In this document: piece by piece, positions 19,186 through 29,946 of the stretch | Numbering within the stretch: the first letter of the stretch is position 1 | How the letters are laid out: every line of letters starts with the position of its first letter | Assembly: GCA_947593355.1 (NCBI GenBank) | Contig: CANQDO010000006.1 | Coordinates: 1-50,331, forward strand | Direction: 5' to 3' | DNA length: 50,331 nucleotides | Source: an uncultured Clostridia bacterium | Lineage (GTDB): Bacteria > Bacillota > Clostridia > TANB77 > CAG-508 | Program-made: the position numbers and the translations under genes | The notes under the pieces: model-generated | What the model was told of the DNA's origin: nothing | What the model saw: the letters and a program-made list of their open reading frames with translations, nothing else | Databases searched by the model: none

Positions 19186-20649
19186 TTACTTTTTATTTGC
19201 AAGTATTCTAGCCATTTGAATTCCTGATGCTGAAGCCATCATTAAACCTCTTGTCATTCCACCACCATCACCAATTGAATACAACCCTTTTATATTTGTT
19301 TCAAAATTTTCATCTATTGTTACTTTATTACTATAAAATTTAATTTCTGGAGCATATAATAAGTTTTCTGGATTTGCAAAGCCTTCTACTACTTTATCTA
19401 ATGTTCTTATAAATTGCATAATATCAGTCATAGTTCTATAGCCTATGGCAAATGTTATATCTCCTGGTACTGCTGATTTTAATGTTGGTACAACTCCATT
19501 ATTGTTTAACTCTTTTTCCCATGTTCTTTTTCCTCTATATATGTCTCCTAACCTTTGTACTAATACATTTCCTCCGCCCAATTCATTTAAATTTTTAGCA
19601 ACATTCCTTCCATAATCTATTGGCTTATCAAATGGATGATTAAACCTATGTGATACAAGTATTGCTAAATTTGTATTTGTACTTTTTTTATCTTTGTATG
19701 AATGTCCATTAACTAATGTTAAATTATGATCATATACTTCTGATGACACAAAACCGCTTGGGTTTTGACAAAATGTTCTTACTTTATCTCCGAAAGGTCC
19801 TGGTCTTCCAATAAATTTCCCTTCATACATATATTTATTTATGTTTTTCATAACTTCATCTGGAAGTTCATAACGAACACCAATATCTACTACACCAGCT
19901 TGTGTAGCTATATTATGCTTTGTACACATATCTACTAACCAATTAGCACCTTTTCTGCCTACTGCTATTATTACATTATTTCCATATATAGCTTCTGAAT
20001 TTTTATCTTCTTCATCATCATTTTCCTTTGCTTGCTTTATTAGTTCACTTGATTTTTTTACTTTTACACCTTTTACAGTTCCATCTTCTATAATTAAGTC
20101 ATTTACTGTTGTTTCAAACATCATATCTATTCCATTGTCTTCAAGATATTTTTCTAATTTTTTATATAATTCATGTGCCTTTTCTGTTCCTAAATGTCTA
20201 ATAGGAATATCTATTAATGTTAATCCTTCTTTTTTAGCTCTCTTTTTTATTTCAGAGACTTCTTCTTTATATTCTGTACCTTCTAGATTCTTGTCTGCAC
20301 CAAAATCCAAATAAATTTGATCTGCATAATCTATTAATTTCTTTGTATTTTCTACCCCTACATAATGATGTAATTCTCCTCCAACATAAAAATCATCATC
20401 TTCTTTATTGTATAGTGATAATTTTCCATCTGAAAATGCTCCTGCTCCTGAAAATCCACTTGTAATATTGCAAAATGGTTTACACTTTGTGCATACTCCA
20501 GTTTTTTCTATTGGACAAATTCTGTTTTCTACTCGCTTTCCTTGGTCTATTAATAATACCTTTTTCGTTTTATCTAGTTTAACCATTTCATATGCTAAAA
20601 AAATTGAACTTGGTCCCATTCCTACTACTATAATATCGTATTTTTGCAT
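19186..20649 (-). CDS. FAD-dependent oxidoreductase of the uncharacterised FAD-dependent dehydrogenase group
   Basis: 487 residues. The N-terminal Rossmann motif binds FAD (DIIVVGMGPSSIFLAYE, then LLIDQG). A cysteine-rich stretch CPIEKTGVCTKCKPFC (~45-60) and GFSGAGAFSDGKL are characteristic of this widespread group of predicted dehydrogenases. The middle holds a second substrate-binding domain and the C-terminus ends with the FAD-binding GLYSIGDGGGMTRGLMMASA. Substrate is unknown. The ATG follows GGGAAAG. A perfect 24-bp palindrome lies ~90 bp upstream and could be an operator. Confidence 0.85.
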   Translation of the reverse strand: MQKYDIIVVGMGPSSIFLAYEMVKLDKTKKVLLIDQGKRVENRICPIEKTGVCTKCKPFCNITSGFSGAGAFSDGKLSLYNKEDDDFYVGGELHHYVGVENTKKLIDYADQIYLDFGADKNLEGTEYKEEVSEIKKRAKKEGLTLIDIPIRHLGTEKAHELYKKLEKYLEDNGIDMMFETTVNDLIIEDGTVKGVKVKKSSELIKQAKENDDEEDKNSEAIYGNNVIIAVGRKGANWLVDMCTKHNIATQAGVVDIGVRYELPDEVMKNINKYMYEGKFIGRPGPFGDKVRTFCQNPSGFVSSEVYDHNLTLVNGHSYKDKKSTNTNLAILVSHRFNHPFDKPIDYGRNVAKNLNELGGGNVLVQRLGDIYRGKRTWEKELNNNGVVPTLKSAVPGDITFAIGYRTMTDIMQFIRTLDKVVEGFANPENLLYAPEIKFYSNKVTIDENFETNIKGLYSIGDGGGMTRGLMMASASGIQMARILANKK

Positions 20650-20740
20650 AATTTATCACTTTCCCTTCTTTTTGCTTAAATACATATGAATAGCCATAAA
20701 AATTTATTCGATTTTAGCTTATTCTTTTATAAATATTTTT

Positions 20741-20764
20741 AACGTGATACAATTGTATCACGTT
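20741..20764. promoter_or_regulatory. Perfect 24-bp palindrome, operator or plus-strand terminator
   Basis: AACGTGATACAA followed by its exact complement. A T-run follows on the plus strand only, whereas both flanking genes are on the minus strand, so it does not look like the terminator of the Cna-B gene. Its position ~90 bp upstream of the FAD gene fits a dimeric repressor site. Function is inference. Confidence 0.5.
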
Positions 20765-20817
20765 TTTTTCTTTTATGAAAGGATTTTCACTATATTTTTA
20801 CAAATCTATATAATTGG

Positions 20818-23800
20818 CTAAAAACCTGTTCTAGGTAATTTTTTCTTTTCTATTTGAGTTATCTGATCATCATCTTTCCAAAGTAAAAAGTCATCAAGAT
20901 CCGCTTCTACTTGCGCCCTATTTGTGAATTTTTCTCCATCACTTACATTATTATTTAGTTTCAAAAAAACCTCAGCATTAGTTATGGTTTTAAACCCAAC
21001 ACTTACTTTTCCAAAATCTACTCTAATTTTTTCAATAACCTCCCCTTCTTCTAATTTTACTTTTGAAAGGTCAATATAATTATTAACTTGTGTATTTAAA
21101 TTTGAGGCTAATACTTTATACGCATTCATATTTGTTCTATAGTAAATAGTATAATTTAAATTTTCACTATATGTTCCTGTATACATTTTAGTAATTTTCG
21201 CATACTCTGTAGGTATAAAGTCATACCAAGCGAAGTTGTTTAATGCTACATTTCCAGTATTTGCTACTTTCAACTCATATTTTATTTCTTTATTCTGCTC
21301 TGCTTTCGTATCACCTGTTTTTTCTATATCTACATCTGGCTTTTCAGATTCATTTGTAATATTTAATTCAACAAGTTCTTCATTCTCATTTATTTCAGCC
21401 ACAAATTCTTCTTCATTTAACAAATACCATTCTCCCGATTCTACTTCTTTTATAAAATATTTGCCTTTATCTAATTTTTTAGTGATTGCTATTCCTTCTT
21501 CGTCTGTCATAATTATATCTACTAAGTTTTTATTTGCATCATATACTTCAAACCTAACATTTGAAATTGGGCTCCCTGCTTTTTCTCCATTAATAAAATT
21601 ATTATCTTTGCTGGTTTTTATAATTTTTATTTGTCCTTTTTTTTGCTTATTTGTAATATTTAATTTTGCAACTTTATCTTCTGTAATTTCTACTTTTATA
21701 ATTTCATTATTTAAGACATACTCATCTTTTGTTTTAATTTCTTTTATTTGATATTCTCCTATTGGTAATTTAGAAGTTTTTGCATAGCCATTTTCATCAG
21801 TTCTTATAGTTTCTACTATTTCACCATTTGAATTAATTATTTGAAATTCCACTCCTTCTAACTTTATTTCATTATTTTCTTCATCTGTTTTATATATTTC
21901 TATTTGCCCCTTTTTCTTTTCATTTTGAAGTATAACATTCGTTACCTTTCCATATTCTACAACTATATTTGATGTTTCTCCTATTAATTTATATTCTTGC
22001 AAAGTTTTTGTTTCTCTTATAGTATATTTTTGATCTATTGGTAACTTTTTTGTTATTGCTTCTCCATTTTCATCTGTTACTATTACGTCTACCACATTTT
22101 TATTTTCATCTAATACTTCAAATTCTACATTTGAAAGCTTAATTTGTTCATTATCCTTATCTACCTTTATTACTTTTATTTGTCCTTTCTTTTTCTCATT
22201 TTCAATTTTTAAATTTTTAACTTTATTTGCTTCTAATGAAACTTGCAAAACATTGTTATTCAATGCATATAGTTCATTTGTTTGAATTTCATGAAGTCTT
22301 AAAACAGGATAATCCCTTACAGGGTACGCTTTTGTAGTAGCCTCTCCCTTTTCATTTGTTACTATTGTTTCCAATACATTTCCATTTCTATCTTGCACTT
22401 CAAATGTGACATTTGGCAGACGTATTTCATTATTGTCTTTATCTACTTTTACTATTTTTATACTTCCTTTTTTTAATGAATTTTGTATTGTTACTTCTTT
22501 TGTTGTATTTTCTTCTACAATTACTTCCGTGTCTGGAGCTAAATCATACCACTTATTGGTTGATATTTCTATCAACTTGTATTTTCCTGTTCTTAAATTA
22601 TCAATATGAATTTCTCCATTTCTATCAGTAATATACCTTCCTATAACCTTTTGAAATTCATCACTATACAAATTAAATTCAACTCCACCCATGCCAATTT
22701 TATTATTATTTGCATCTACTTTTAACAAAATAATATTTCCTTTTTTGTGCTTGTTTGTAAAATTAATTAATTTTGTCTTCTGATTATCTTCTACTGTAAA
22801 AGTTACATTTTCTATTTGTGATTGCAAAACATAGTCATTATTAGTTTCTATTTCTTTTACACTATAGCTATCATTTAATGGTAATGCTTTCGATTTAGCA
22901 TATCCATTCTCATTTGTCACTAATGTATCTAATAATAATCCTTTTGAATTTCTTATTTCAAACTTAATTCCTTCTAATTTTATTTCTGGATAATCCTCAT
23001 CACTTTTAATTACTTCAATATAGCCTTTTTTTACTTCATTCTCAATTGTTAAAGTAACTGTTTCGTCTGCTTTTACTTCTATTAATTTTTCATCTGTATT
23101 TAACTCATACCATTCATTTGTAGATACTTCTTTTATTTTATAAGTTCCCGTTCTTAAGTTATTTAATGTTATTGTGCCATCTTCTCCTGTGGTTTTAGTT
23201 GCAACTTTTTTATTTAGTTCTATATTCCATATTTCAAATGTTACATCAGAAATTGGCGTTTTCACATCTCTACTATCTACTTTTACAATTTTTAAACCTC
23301 CTTCTTTATGCTTGTTAGTAATGTCTAAAGTAATTGTTTCTCCCGCAGAAATAGTTACTTTTCTAGGTGTATTATCTAGTATATATTCATCATTTGAAGA
23401 TTTTTCTGTTACTGTATATAAACCTGCTACCAAATCTAATGATTCTGCATAGCCACTTTCATTTGTAGTTATAGTTTCTACTAATTCTCCTTTTTCATCT
23501 TTTATTTCAAATGTAGTATGGTCAATAGTGTTTTGTGTTTCTTCGTCTTTTTTATATATTTGCAATTTTCCAGCCGATATCCAATTTACATATAGTCTTA
23601 TATATGAATTAGTATCTGTTACAAATCCATAGCTTGACACTAAATCTTGCTCTTTTATGCTTTCAGTTTTATAAACTATAGCTTGATATGCATATTTATG
23701 ATTATTTATAGGATCTGATTTCCATGATCCACTGATATTAATTGGTGCCTCTAAATGAAATCTATCTCCACCATATATATTTACATTTCCTGTAGATTTT

Positions 23801-24372
23801 GTTCCTTTAGTTTCATTTACTAGTACTACACCTTCTTGTAATGGTATTGTTATATAAAGACTTGAATCTCCAACTATTTCATCAGTTTGCGTGATTTGTT
23901 TACCATTTTGTATATAAGCTTTTAAATTATTGCTTCTAAAATTTAAATTTCCTACAGGAACTGGTTGTGAATTTACATAGTTTATAAAATCCTGTGCTAC
24001 TCTATTTGAATTACCATTTGCAAAATGGTCTATTGCTAGAGTAGTATATACTATTGCTTGTTCCTCTGATTGAAATTTCCACTGTTTTTCACCTTTCCAA
24101 CCATAATATAAACATTTTATAATATTAGGATTGTCATATATTTGAGATGTTACTTCCCTTCCACTTGGTGGTGTAGTTTTCCTATGTTCCAAACAAAATG
24201 CTATTTTTCCATTTACATAGAATTTTCCAACTGTACTTTCTCCATATGTCACACTTCCCTGATAGTCAATTATTCCATCAGCTGCTTTTACTTTAGTTTG
24301 CAAAATTGGCAATATTGCTGTTATTAGCATTACTGCTACTAATATCATACTTATAATTTTATTTCTTATCAT
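20818..24372 (-). CDS. Thioester-domain surface protein with eight Cna-B repeats and a truncated LPXTG signal
   Basis: 1184 residues. A signal peptide (1-30) is followed by a thioester (TQXA-type) adhesin domain: Cys60 (IAFCLEH) and Gln105 (SEEQAIVYTTLAI) are placed to form an internal Cys-Gln thioester that could bond covalently to host surface amines. From ~268 come eight Cna-B/SpaA-type beta domains of ~90 residues, each starting with a (K)IxKVD-type strand and containing an E near KExxT, which suggests isopeptide bonds. A DUF11-like domain (~1025-1165) precedes LPRTGF. The protein stops directly after LPRTGF, lacking the hydrophobic segment and positive tail needed for classical sortase anchoring. 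An AAGGAG site precedes the ATG. It is monocistronic by context. Confidence 0.85.
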   Translation of the reverse strand: MIRNKIISMILVAVMLITAILPILQTKVKAADGIIDYQGSVTYGESTVGKFYVNGKIAFCLEHRKTTPPSGREVTSQIYDNPNIIKCLYYGWKGEKQWKFQSEEQAIVYTTLAIDHFANGNSNRVAQDFINYVNSQPVPVGNLNFRSNNLKAYIQNGKQITQTDEIVGDSSLYITIPLQEGVVLVNETKGTKSTGNVNIYGGDRFHLEAPINISGSWKSDPINNHKYAYQAIVYKTESIKEQDLVSSYGFVTDTNSYIRLYVNWISAGKLQIYKKDEETQNTIDHTTFEIKDEKGELVETITTNESGYAESLDLVAGLYTVTEKSSNDEYILDNTPRKVTISAGETITLDITNKHKEGGLKIVKVDSRDVKTPISDVTFEIWNIELNKKVATKTTGEDGTITLNNLRTGTYKIKEVSTNEWYELNTDEKLIEVKADETVTLTIENEVKKGYIEVIKSDEDYPEIKLEGIKFEIRNSKGLLLDTLVTNENGYAKSKALPLNDSYSVKEIETNNDYVLQSQIENVTFTVEDNQKTKLINFTNKHKKGNIILLKVDANNNKIGMGGVEFNLYSDEFQKVIGRYITDRNGEIHIDNLRTGKYKLIEISTNKWYDLAPDTEVIVEENTTKEVTIQNSLKKGSIKIVKVDKDNNEIRLPNVTFEVQDRNGNVLETIVTNEKGEATTKAYPVRDYPVLRLHEIQTNELYALNNNVLQVSLEANKVKNLKIENEKKKGQIKVIKVDKDNEQIKLSNVEFEVLDENKNVVDVIVTDENGEAITKKLPIDQKYTIRETKTLQEYKLIGETSNIVVEYGKVTNVILQNEKKKGQIEIYKTDEENNEIKLEGVEFQIINSNGEIVETIRTDENGYAKTSKLPIGEYQIKEIKTKDEYVLNNEIIKVEITEDKVAKLNITNKQKKGQIKIIKTSKDNNFINGEKAGSPISNVRFEVYDANKNLVDIIMTDEEGIAITKKLDKGKYFIKEVESGEWYLLNEEEFVAEINENEELVELNITNESEKPDVDIEKTGDTKAEQNKEIKYELKVANTGNVALNNFAWYDFIPTEYAKITKMYTGTYSENLNYTIYYRTNMNAYKVLASNLNTQVNNYIDLSKVKLEEGEVIEKIRVDFGKVSVGFKTITNAEVFLKLNNNVSDGEKFTNRAQVEADLDDFLLWKDDDQITQIEKKKLPRTGF

Positions 24373-24678
24373 TTTTTCTCCTTCTTGATATACATATTTA
24401 GGTTTTAAGGTTCACCCATAACCTTAATTTAATGGTAATTATTAAAGAAATTTCCTGTAATTTAAATTTCTAGAATAAAATCTTTTGTAAAAAATAATTT
24501 TAGAATTAATTCTTTGATAAAAAACAACAAATTTGTTATGTATACTTTTATCACATTTTTAAGCTTATGTCAACAATATTTTTCCGTCAATTTTCTACAT
24601 TTTTCGGCATTTAGCATATTACTATATTAATATTTCCTGTTAATCATTATTATTAAATATCAACTTTTCCGAAAAAAA
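24373..24678. other. Upstream region of the surface-protein gene
   Basis: AT-rich, no gene. Near the gene an 8-bp perfect stem TTAAGGTT / AACCTTAA with loop CACCCAT (24405-24427) would form in the leader RNA. I saw no match to c-di-GMP riboswitch core sequences, which control some clostridial adhesins. TTTTGATAAA- and TTCTAGAAT-like words further up may be promoter parts but I cannot define one. Confidence 0.4.
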
Positions 24679-24706
24679 AAATCACAAGTAAAATTTCTTG
24701 TGATTT
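24679..24706 (-). terminator. Intrinsic terminator of addA-rqcP
   Basis: AAATCACAAG (24679-24688) and CTTGTGATTT (24697-24706) form a perfect 10-bp stem followed on the minus strand by nine T residues, 10 bp beyond the rqcP stop. Confidence 0.85.
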
Positions 24707-24715
24707 TTATATATT

Positions 24716-24952
24716 TTATAAAATTTTTATTGTTTCCTCCATATTCTTTCCTTGTGTTTTTGGAATTTGCATAACTTCAAATTTTGAAATTTTATCTCCA
24801 AATTTAATTTCTATAATATCTCCCACTTTAACTTCATAACTAGGTTTTACTACTTTTCCATTTACAGCAATTCTTCCTCCATCTGCAGCCTCATTAGCAA
24901 CAGTCCTTCTTTTTATTACTCGTGATACTTTTAAGAATTTATCTAGTCTCAT
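24716..24952 (-). CDS. rqcP: RNA-binding S4 domain protein RqcP (YabO-like)
   Basis: 78 residues, essentially a single S4 domain. It begins MRLDKFLKVSRVIKRRTVAN and continues GRIAVNGKVVKPSYEVKVGD, the pattern of B. subtilis YabO/RqcP. RqcP stabilises tRNA during RqcH-driven alanine tailing on stalled 50S subunits (ribosome quality control). Its ATG overlaps the addA stop by one base (TAATG), so the two are translationally coupled. In Bacillus the gene sits in another context, near mazG and divIC; pairing with addA here is unusual or lineage-specific. Confidence 0.85.
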   Translation of the reverse strand: MRLDKFLKVSRVIKRRTVANEAADGGRIAVNGKVVKPSYEVKVGDIIEIKFGDKISKFEVMQIPKTQGKNMEETIKIL

Positions 24953-27900
24953 TAATTTTCATCCTCTCTTATAATAATCTCTTTTTGTAAACATAATGAA
25001 TATATAATCATTTTATCAACTTTTCTATTTAAACTTTTCTCTAATGCCATTTTGTATAATTTCAATTGTTCTGCATATTTTTCTTTCAATATGTTTTCTT
25101 GTCCATCCTTAACATAGTCTGTTTTATAGTCAACTAAAATCAGCTTATCATTTTCATCAGTGAAATATAAATCTATTATTCCTTGTACTAATATATTTTC
25201 ATCTTCATCTGTTTCTAATATTTGCTTTGAAGATATATTTATATAAAATGGCTCTTCCTTTTTTACTTTTTTAGCCTTTTTTACTTGTTGCCATAAGTCA
25301 GATTTTGTATAATTCAATATGCTATTTATTGATATTTCTTTCATTTCACTTTCTGTTATTATTTTTCTGTCCTTTAAATCTTCTATTAGTTTTTCTATCT
25401 TTTCATAATTATATTCTTCTTTTTCATTAAGTTTTTGCACACATAAATGCATTAACGTTCCCTTCTGTGCACCACTAATTTTTTCTTCCTTCATAAATTT
25501 TGGAACTTGCCAAATATCTGATTTTTTTCTTTCTAAAACATTTTCATCTAATTTTTGCCCTTCAACATTTACGTCATTATTTTTAATTTTTTGTTTTAAT
25601 TCTTTTATATTAGTTACTGATGTTTTTGTCATCATAGTAGTTGCTAAATTATGTTCATACTTCCAATTTAGTAATTTTTCTATGTCTTTATATTCCTTTT
25701 TATCATTTAACTTTACTTTATTTATTTTTTCTATAATATTTTCTATTTGCTTTTCTTCATTTTTATTAACTATTTCATCTTTTTTATGCTTATATAACTC
25801 TATAAACTCTGGTTTTTCCCTTAAATATATAAGTTCTAACCATCCCAAATATGAAGTATATTTTTTTAGTAAATTTTCATCAATTTTTAACTCATTTGTA
25901 TAAATCTCTAATTGTTGTTCTTTTTCTTTTAAATCCTCTTCTAAATCTTTGGAAACACCTGTTATTATTAGCTTTTCTTTTGCCCTTGTTAGTGCAACAT
26001 ATAAAACTCTCATTTCTTCTGAAATAAGCTCTTGCTTTGTTTGTATTTTTAATGCTTCTTTTGCTAAAGTACTATATTCAATTCTTCTTTCATAGTTAAT
26101 ATAATTTGGTCCAAAACCTAAATCTTGATGCAATAATATTGTTTCATTTAAGTCTCTCATATTAAACTGCTTACCTGTACTGCACAAAAATACCACGGGA
26201 AATTCTAGTCCTTTACTTTTATGAATACTCATTATTCTAACTACATTTTCATTTTCGCCAATAACTTTTGCAGCTGACATATCAGTGGATGTTGTTTTTA
26301 GCTTGTCTATAAAGTTTATAAAATTAAATAATCCTTTAAAACTAGCTGTTTCATATTGTTTTGCCCTTTGAAATAGCATTTTTAAATTTGCTTGTTTTAG
26401 TTTTCCATTTTGCAATAATCCCACATAATTATAATAGTTTGTATCTATATAAATTTGCCATATTAATTCATCTAAAGATTTATATTTTTCTTCGTTTCTC
26501 CATCTTTCAATATTTTCAATAAATTTATCTATTTTCTTTCTTAAATTTTCTTTAACGCTCACTCTTGATTTTATCATTGCATTATAAAAATTTTCTGATT
26601 TACTGCCTAACCTTATTTCCACCAAATCATTATCTGTAAAACCTCCTATTTCAGATCTCATTACAGTAACAAGTGGTATATCTTGCAAAGGATTATCTAT
26701 TATTTTAAGCAAGCTCATTATAGTTTCTATTTCTGTTGCTTCTAAATATTCACTTGATGTATCACTAAACACTGGTATATCAATACTATTTAGTTCTTTT
26801 TCATATATTGGTGCTAATATTGAAGTTGCACGAAGCAGTATCACTATATCCTTATAGGTTACTCTTCTATATTTTTTTAGATTTTTGTCAAAAATCTGAT
26901 AATTACTATTAACTAACTTTTGGATTTTATTTGCCACAAATCTTGCTTCTAAAATTGTACTTTCTATAATTTCAAAATTTTCTTCATCATCTGCGTTTTC
27001 TTCATTATCTAATTCAGCCTCTAAATCAAAGTCTTCATCTGTTTCATTTAAATCAATAATATGTAATTCTGCATTTCCAGCATAATCAATCTTTTCTGGT
27101 GGTTCTTCATAATTTGCCCCTAAATTTAAGTATTCTTCTTCAGTATAGTCAATATCTCCTAAATTTTTACTCATAATTTCTTTAAACACTAAATTTGTAA
27201 CATCTAATATATTTTCTCTACTTCTAAAATTCTTAAATAATTTAATTTTTTCTCCTTCACCATTTATATCATCATCTACCAATTTATATTTATCATACTT
27301 TTCTAAAAATAGTTCTGGTCTTGCCTGTCTAAATTTATATATACTTTGCTTAACATCACCAACCATAAATATGTTATTTCCATTAGAAATACTTTTCAAT
27401 ATATATTCTTGCACTAAATTACTGTCTTGATATTCATCTACTAAAATTTCATCAAACTTTTCTCTATATTTTTTTGCTACCTCTGTTGGCTCATTTTCTT
27501 TTATCAATATATTAAGTGCAAAATGTTCAATATCATTAAAATCTATTATATTTTTTTCCTTCTTTTTCTCTGCAAACATTTTTGAAAATTCTAGTACAAT
27601 ATCACCTAAATTTTTTATAGTTTTATACATTAAACTTATGTCTTCAAGTGCTGTTTCTGAATCATATGCAAATACTTTTTCTACTAATTTGGCAATTTTT
27701 TTCTTTATATCGTCTCTTACTTTTTTAGCATCTTCTTTATATTCTACAGTCACTTTTTTATCAACCGGCCATTTTACAAATTTAAGGTCTATTAAAGCAT
27801 TATATAAATTATCCCATAAATTTACAGGTATATCTTCTGTATTAATGTTTTCTTCATTTTGAGTCATATTTATTTGTATGTTTTTATTAATATCTATGAT

Positions 27901-28711
27901 TTCTATATTTTTTTGCATATTTTCTATTGCTGATATCTGATTTATATCATCTGCAATAGTTAAAGCAAATTTTTCTAGTTCTGGAAATCTTAATAATTTT
28001 TCCTCAACTTTTTGTAACTTTAATCTATTTTCTTTCAATTCTTCCATAAGTTGATTTATCAAAATTTTTCCCCATACAGTTTGTGCGAAGTCCAAATTTT
28101 CTTTATTTTGAATATTAAGCATCTCTATTTTTTCCTGTAACCATTTTTGTGGATTTGGTGTGCTTTGTATATATTTGTATATATTTAATATTAGTTCTTT
28201 TAAAGGTTCATCACCCTTATATGTAGTATACGTATTTATTAAATCTATAAAATTACTATCATGATTTACATATTTTTGCTCAAATAAATCTTCTAAAACT
28301 TCTTGTTTTAAAAGTTCTATTTCTGTAGTATCTCCTATTCTAAAATTTGCAGATGTCCCTATTTCATAAAAATTATTTTTTATTACATCTAAACAAAATG
28401 CATGTATTGTACTAATACTTGCTTTGCTTAATAAAGTTATTTGCCTCTGTAGATGATAATTTTCTTCATCTTGCTCTAGTTTTTTATAAATTGCATCTAA
28501 AATTCTACTTCTCATTTCACTTGCGGCAGCATTTGTGAAAGTTACCACTAATATTTTATCTATATCTATCTTTTTATTTATTACCTTATTTATTATTCGC
28601 TCAACTAATACAGCTGTTTTTCCACTACCGTGCTGCAGCTGCAACTAATATATTCGAACCTTCTTCATTTATTGCTTGTGTTTGCTCATTTGTCCATTTT
28701 ACTTCTGACAT
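24952..28711 (-). pseudogene. addA: addA, helicase-nuclease subunit, with one frameshift in Walker A
   Basis: Encodes AddA of the AddAB helicase-nuclease that processes double-strand breaks. The ATG at 28711 follows AAGGAG and begins MSEVKWTNEQTQAINEEGSN, reading to VAAAA, where a one-base insertion at 28628-28632 (CACGG on the minus strand) shifts the frame just before GSGKT. Removing one base restores 1252 codons plus stop, a normal AddA length. UvrD-type motifs are intact (VDEYQDSN, GDVKQSIYKFRQARP, RIMSIHKSKGLEFPVV, VALTRAKEK), as is the C-terminal RecB-type nuclease (IIDLYFTDENDKLILVDYKT). No addB lies next to it. It may be a real mutation or a sequence error, because recG shows the same insertion twice. 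Confidence 0.88.
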
Positions 28712-28787
28712 ATCTTTCTCCTTAAATTCTTTTGCACCATTATATTACATATTTTTTATATTTGCATTAATTTTTCCAAATTTTAAT

Positions 28788-29057
28788 TAAACTATTAGGG
28801 ACGGGGTTAAATAGTTTAGTGGGAATTTATTAACAATATTTGCAAAACATTAATATATTATTTATTTAGTAACATTTGGTGGGGACCAGCAAATTATAGC
28901 TTGTAAGCAAATTTTATTTGTAAAATTTATTTTGCATAAATAAAATTTGCCTACAAGCTATTATGTAGCTGGGAGTTACTAAATAAATAATATATTAATG
29001 TTTTGTATTAGAGTAATCAAACCCACTAAACTATTTAACCCCGTCCCTAATAGTTTA
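28788..29057. repeat. Composite foldback, copy B: 31-nt repeat pair enclosing the GTGGGGACC element
   Basis: Two identical inverted 31-nt palindromic repeats (28788-28818 and 29027-29057; each TAAACTATT, GGGACGGGG, AATAGTTTA) flank the long foldback also seen at 11683-11851. Pairing extends inward by GTGGG / CCCAC. The inner arms contain ATTAATATATTATTTATT, GTGGGGACC is at 28879-28887, and the inner stem is TATAGCTTGTA / TACAAGCTATTA. It lies between the divergent addA and kinase genes and contains no gene. Confidence 0.8.
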
Positions 29058-29076
29058 ATGAAATTGTCAAAAGATA

Positions 29077-29105
29077 TTGAATTTTATGTTTACACGTGGT
29101 AGAAT
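29077..29105 (+). promoter_or_regulatory. Sigma-A promoter of the kinase gene
   Basis: TTGAAT (29077-29082), a 17-bp spacer and TAGAAT (29100-29105). This leaves a ~150-nt leader before the ATG at 29259. The leader holds a strong AAGGAGG at ~29192 next to a four-codon ATG frame, of unclear meaning. Confidence 0.55.
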
Positions 29106-29258
29106 ATTTATGCAATTTTATAGTTTACTGAAATATTTTATTTTTTTTGATAAAAATTTAAATATTCAGTACGGTTATAAATTTTAGTATTAAGGAGGTT
29201 ATGTTTATAATTTAGTCACTTTTTACACAACATCTTTAACTTTAAAGGAGAGATCAGT

Positions 29259-29882
29259 ATGAATGTAAAAGAAGAAATTGGTAATTATTTGTTGCGGAAT
29301 GGTACAGTAAACATTGTAATTTCTGGTATAACCTGTTCTGGAAAAACTACTTTTTCTAAAGAACTTGCAGACTACTTTTCAAACTACTATTCAGTTACAA
29401 TCGTGTCACAAGAAAATTATTTAAAAAATATCAAGGATATTCCCAAAGTATACGAAGGCGATTTATTGGATTCTATTGATGCTTTTCATTCAGATGAGTT
29501 TAAACATGATATTGAACTATTAGTAAAAAATAAGGTTAGTATTATGCCCAAATATGATACAACAAGAGGTATAAGAATTACTAAAAGTCAAATTGTAAAG
29601 TATAGTGAAGTTAATATTTTTGAGGGCTTACATACAATACAACTTTTAAAGTCTTTGCCTAACAGTATTTTCATTTTTTTGGACACTGATATTGGCACTT
29701 GTATGCAAAGAAGGATTAAAATGGAATCTACACATTTTGGCATACCTGAAAGCAGAACTCTTGTATATTGGGATTATTGTATTCTTCCTATGTGCGAGAA
29801 ATATATTTTTCCCCAAAAGCAATTTGCTGACGTCATTGTTAATGATGAGGGAGCTACATTCAATAAATCAAAAAAAATTTAA
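29259..29882 (+). CDS. Uridine-kinase-like P-loop phosphotransferase
   Basis: 207 residues. Walker A GITCSGKTTF is near residue 22, followed by the uridine kinase/phosphoribulokinase pattern: an SQENYLKN segment, an EGDLLDSIDAFHSDEFKHDI region, NIFEGLHT (Walker B-like with the catalytic acidic residue) and RRIKMEST. It probably phosphorylates a nucleoside or sugar in the cytoplasm, but the substrate cannot be read from sequence. The ATG follows AAAGGAGAGATC with good spacing. It is a single plus-strand gene between minus-strand addA and spoIIQ, with its own promoter and a shared terminator at 29921-29946. Confidence 0.8.
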   Translation: MNVKEEIGNYLLRNGTVNIVISGITCSGKTTFSKELADYFSNYYSVTIVSQENYLKNIKDIPKVYEGDLLDSIDAFHSDEFKHDIELLVKNKVSIMPKYDTTRGIRITKSQIVKYSEVNIFEGLHTIQLLKSLPNSIFIFLDTDIGTCMQRRIKMESTHFGIPESRTLVYWDYCILPMCEKYIFPQKQFADVIVNDEGATFNKSKKI

Positions 29883-29920
29883 CAATTTTACCAGCAAACC
29901 AAAACTAAAATTTATATCAA

Positions 29921-29946
29921 AAGAAGGCTTTATTTAGAGCCTTCTT
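29921..29946. terminator. Bidirectional terminator between the kinase and spoIIQ
   Basis: AAGAAGGCT (29921-29929) and AGCCTTCTT (29938-29946) form a stem with a T-rich tail on the plus strand. It overlaps the last bases of spoIIQ and can serve both convergent genes. Confidence 0.75.

Noticed and set aside
24373-24470. Possible c-di-GMP riboswitch in the adhesin leader
   Set aside because: Only one short hairpin is present and the known riboswitch core sequences are missing.
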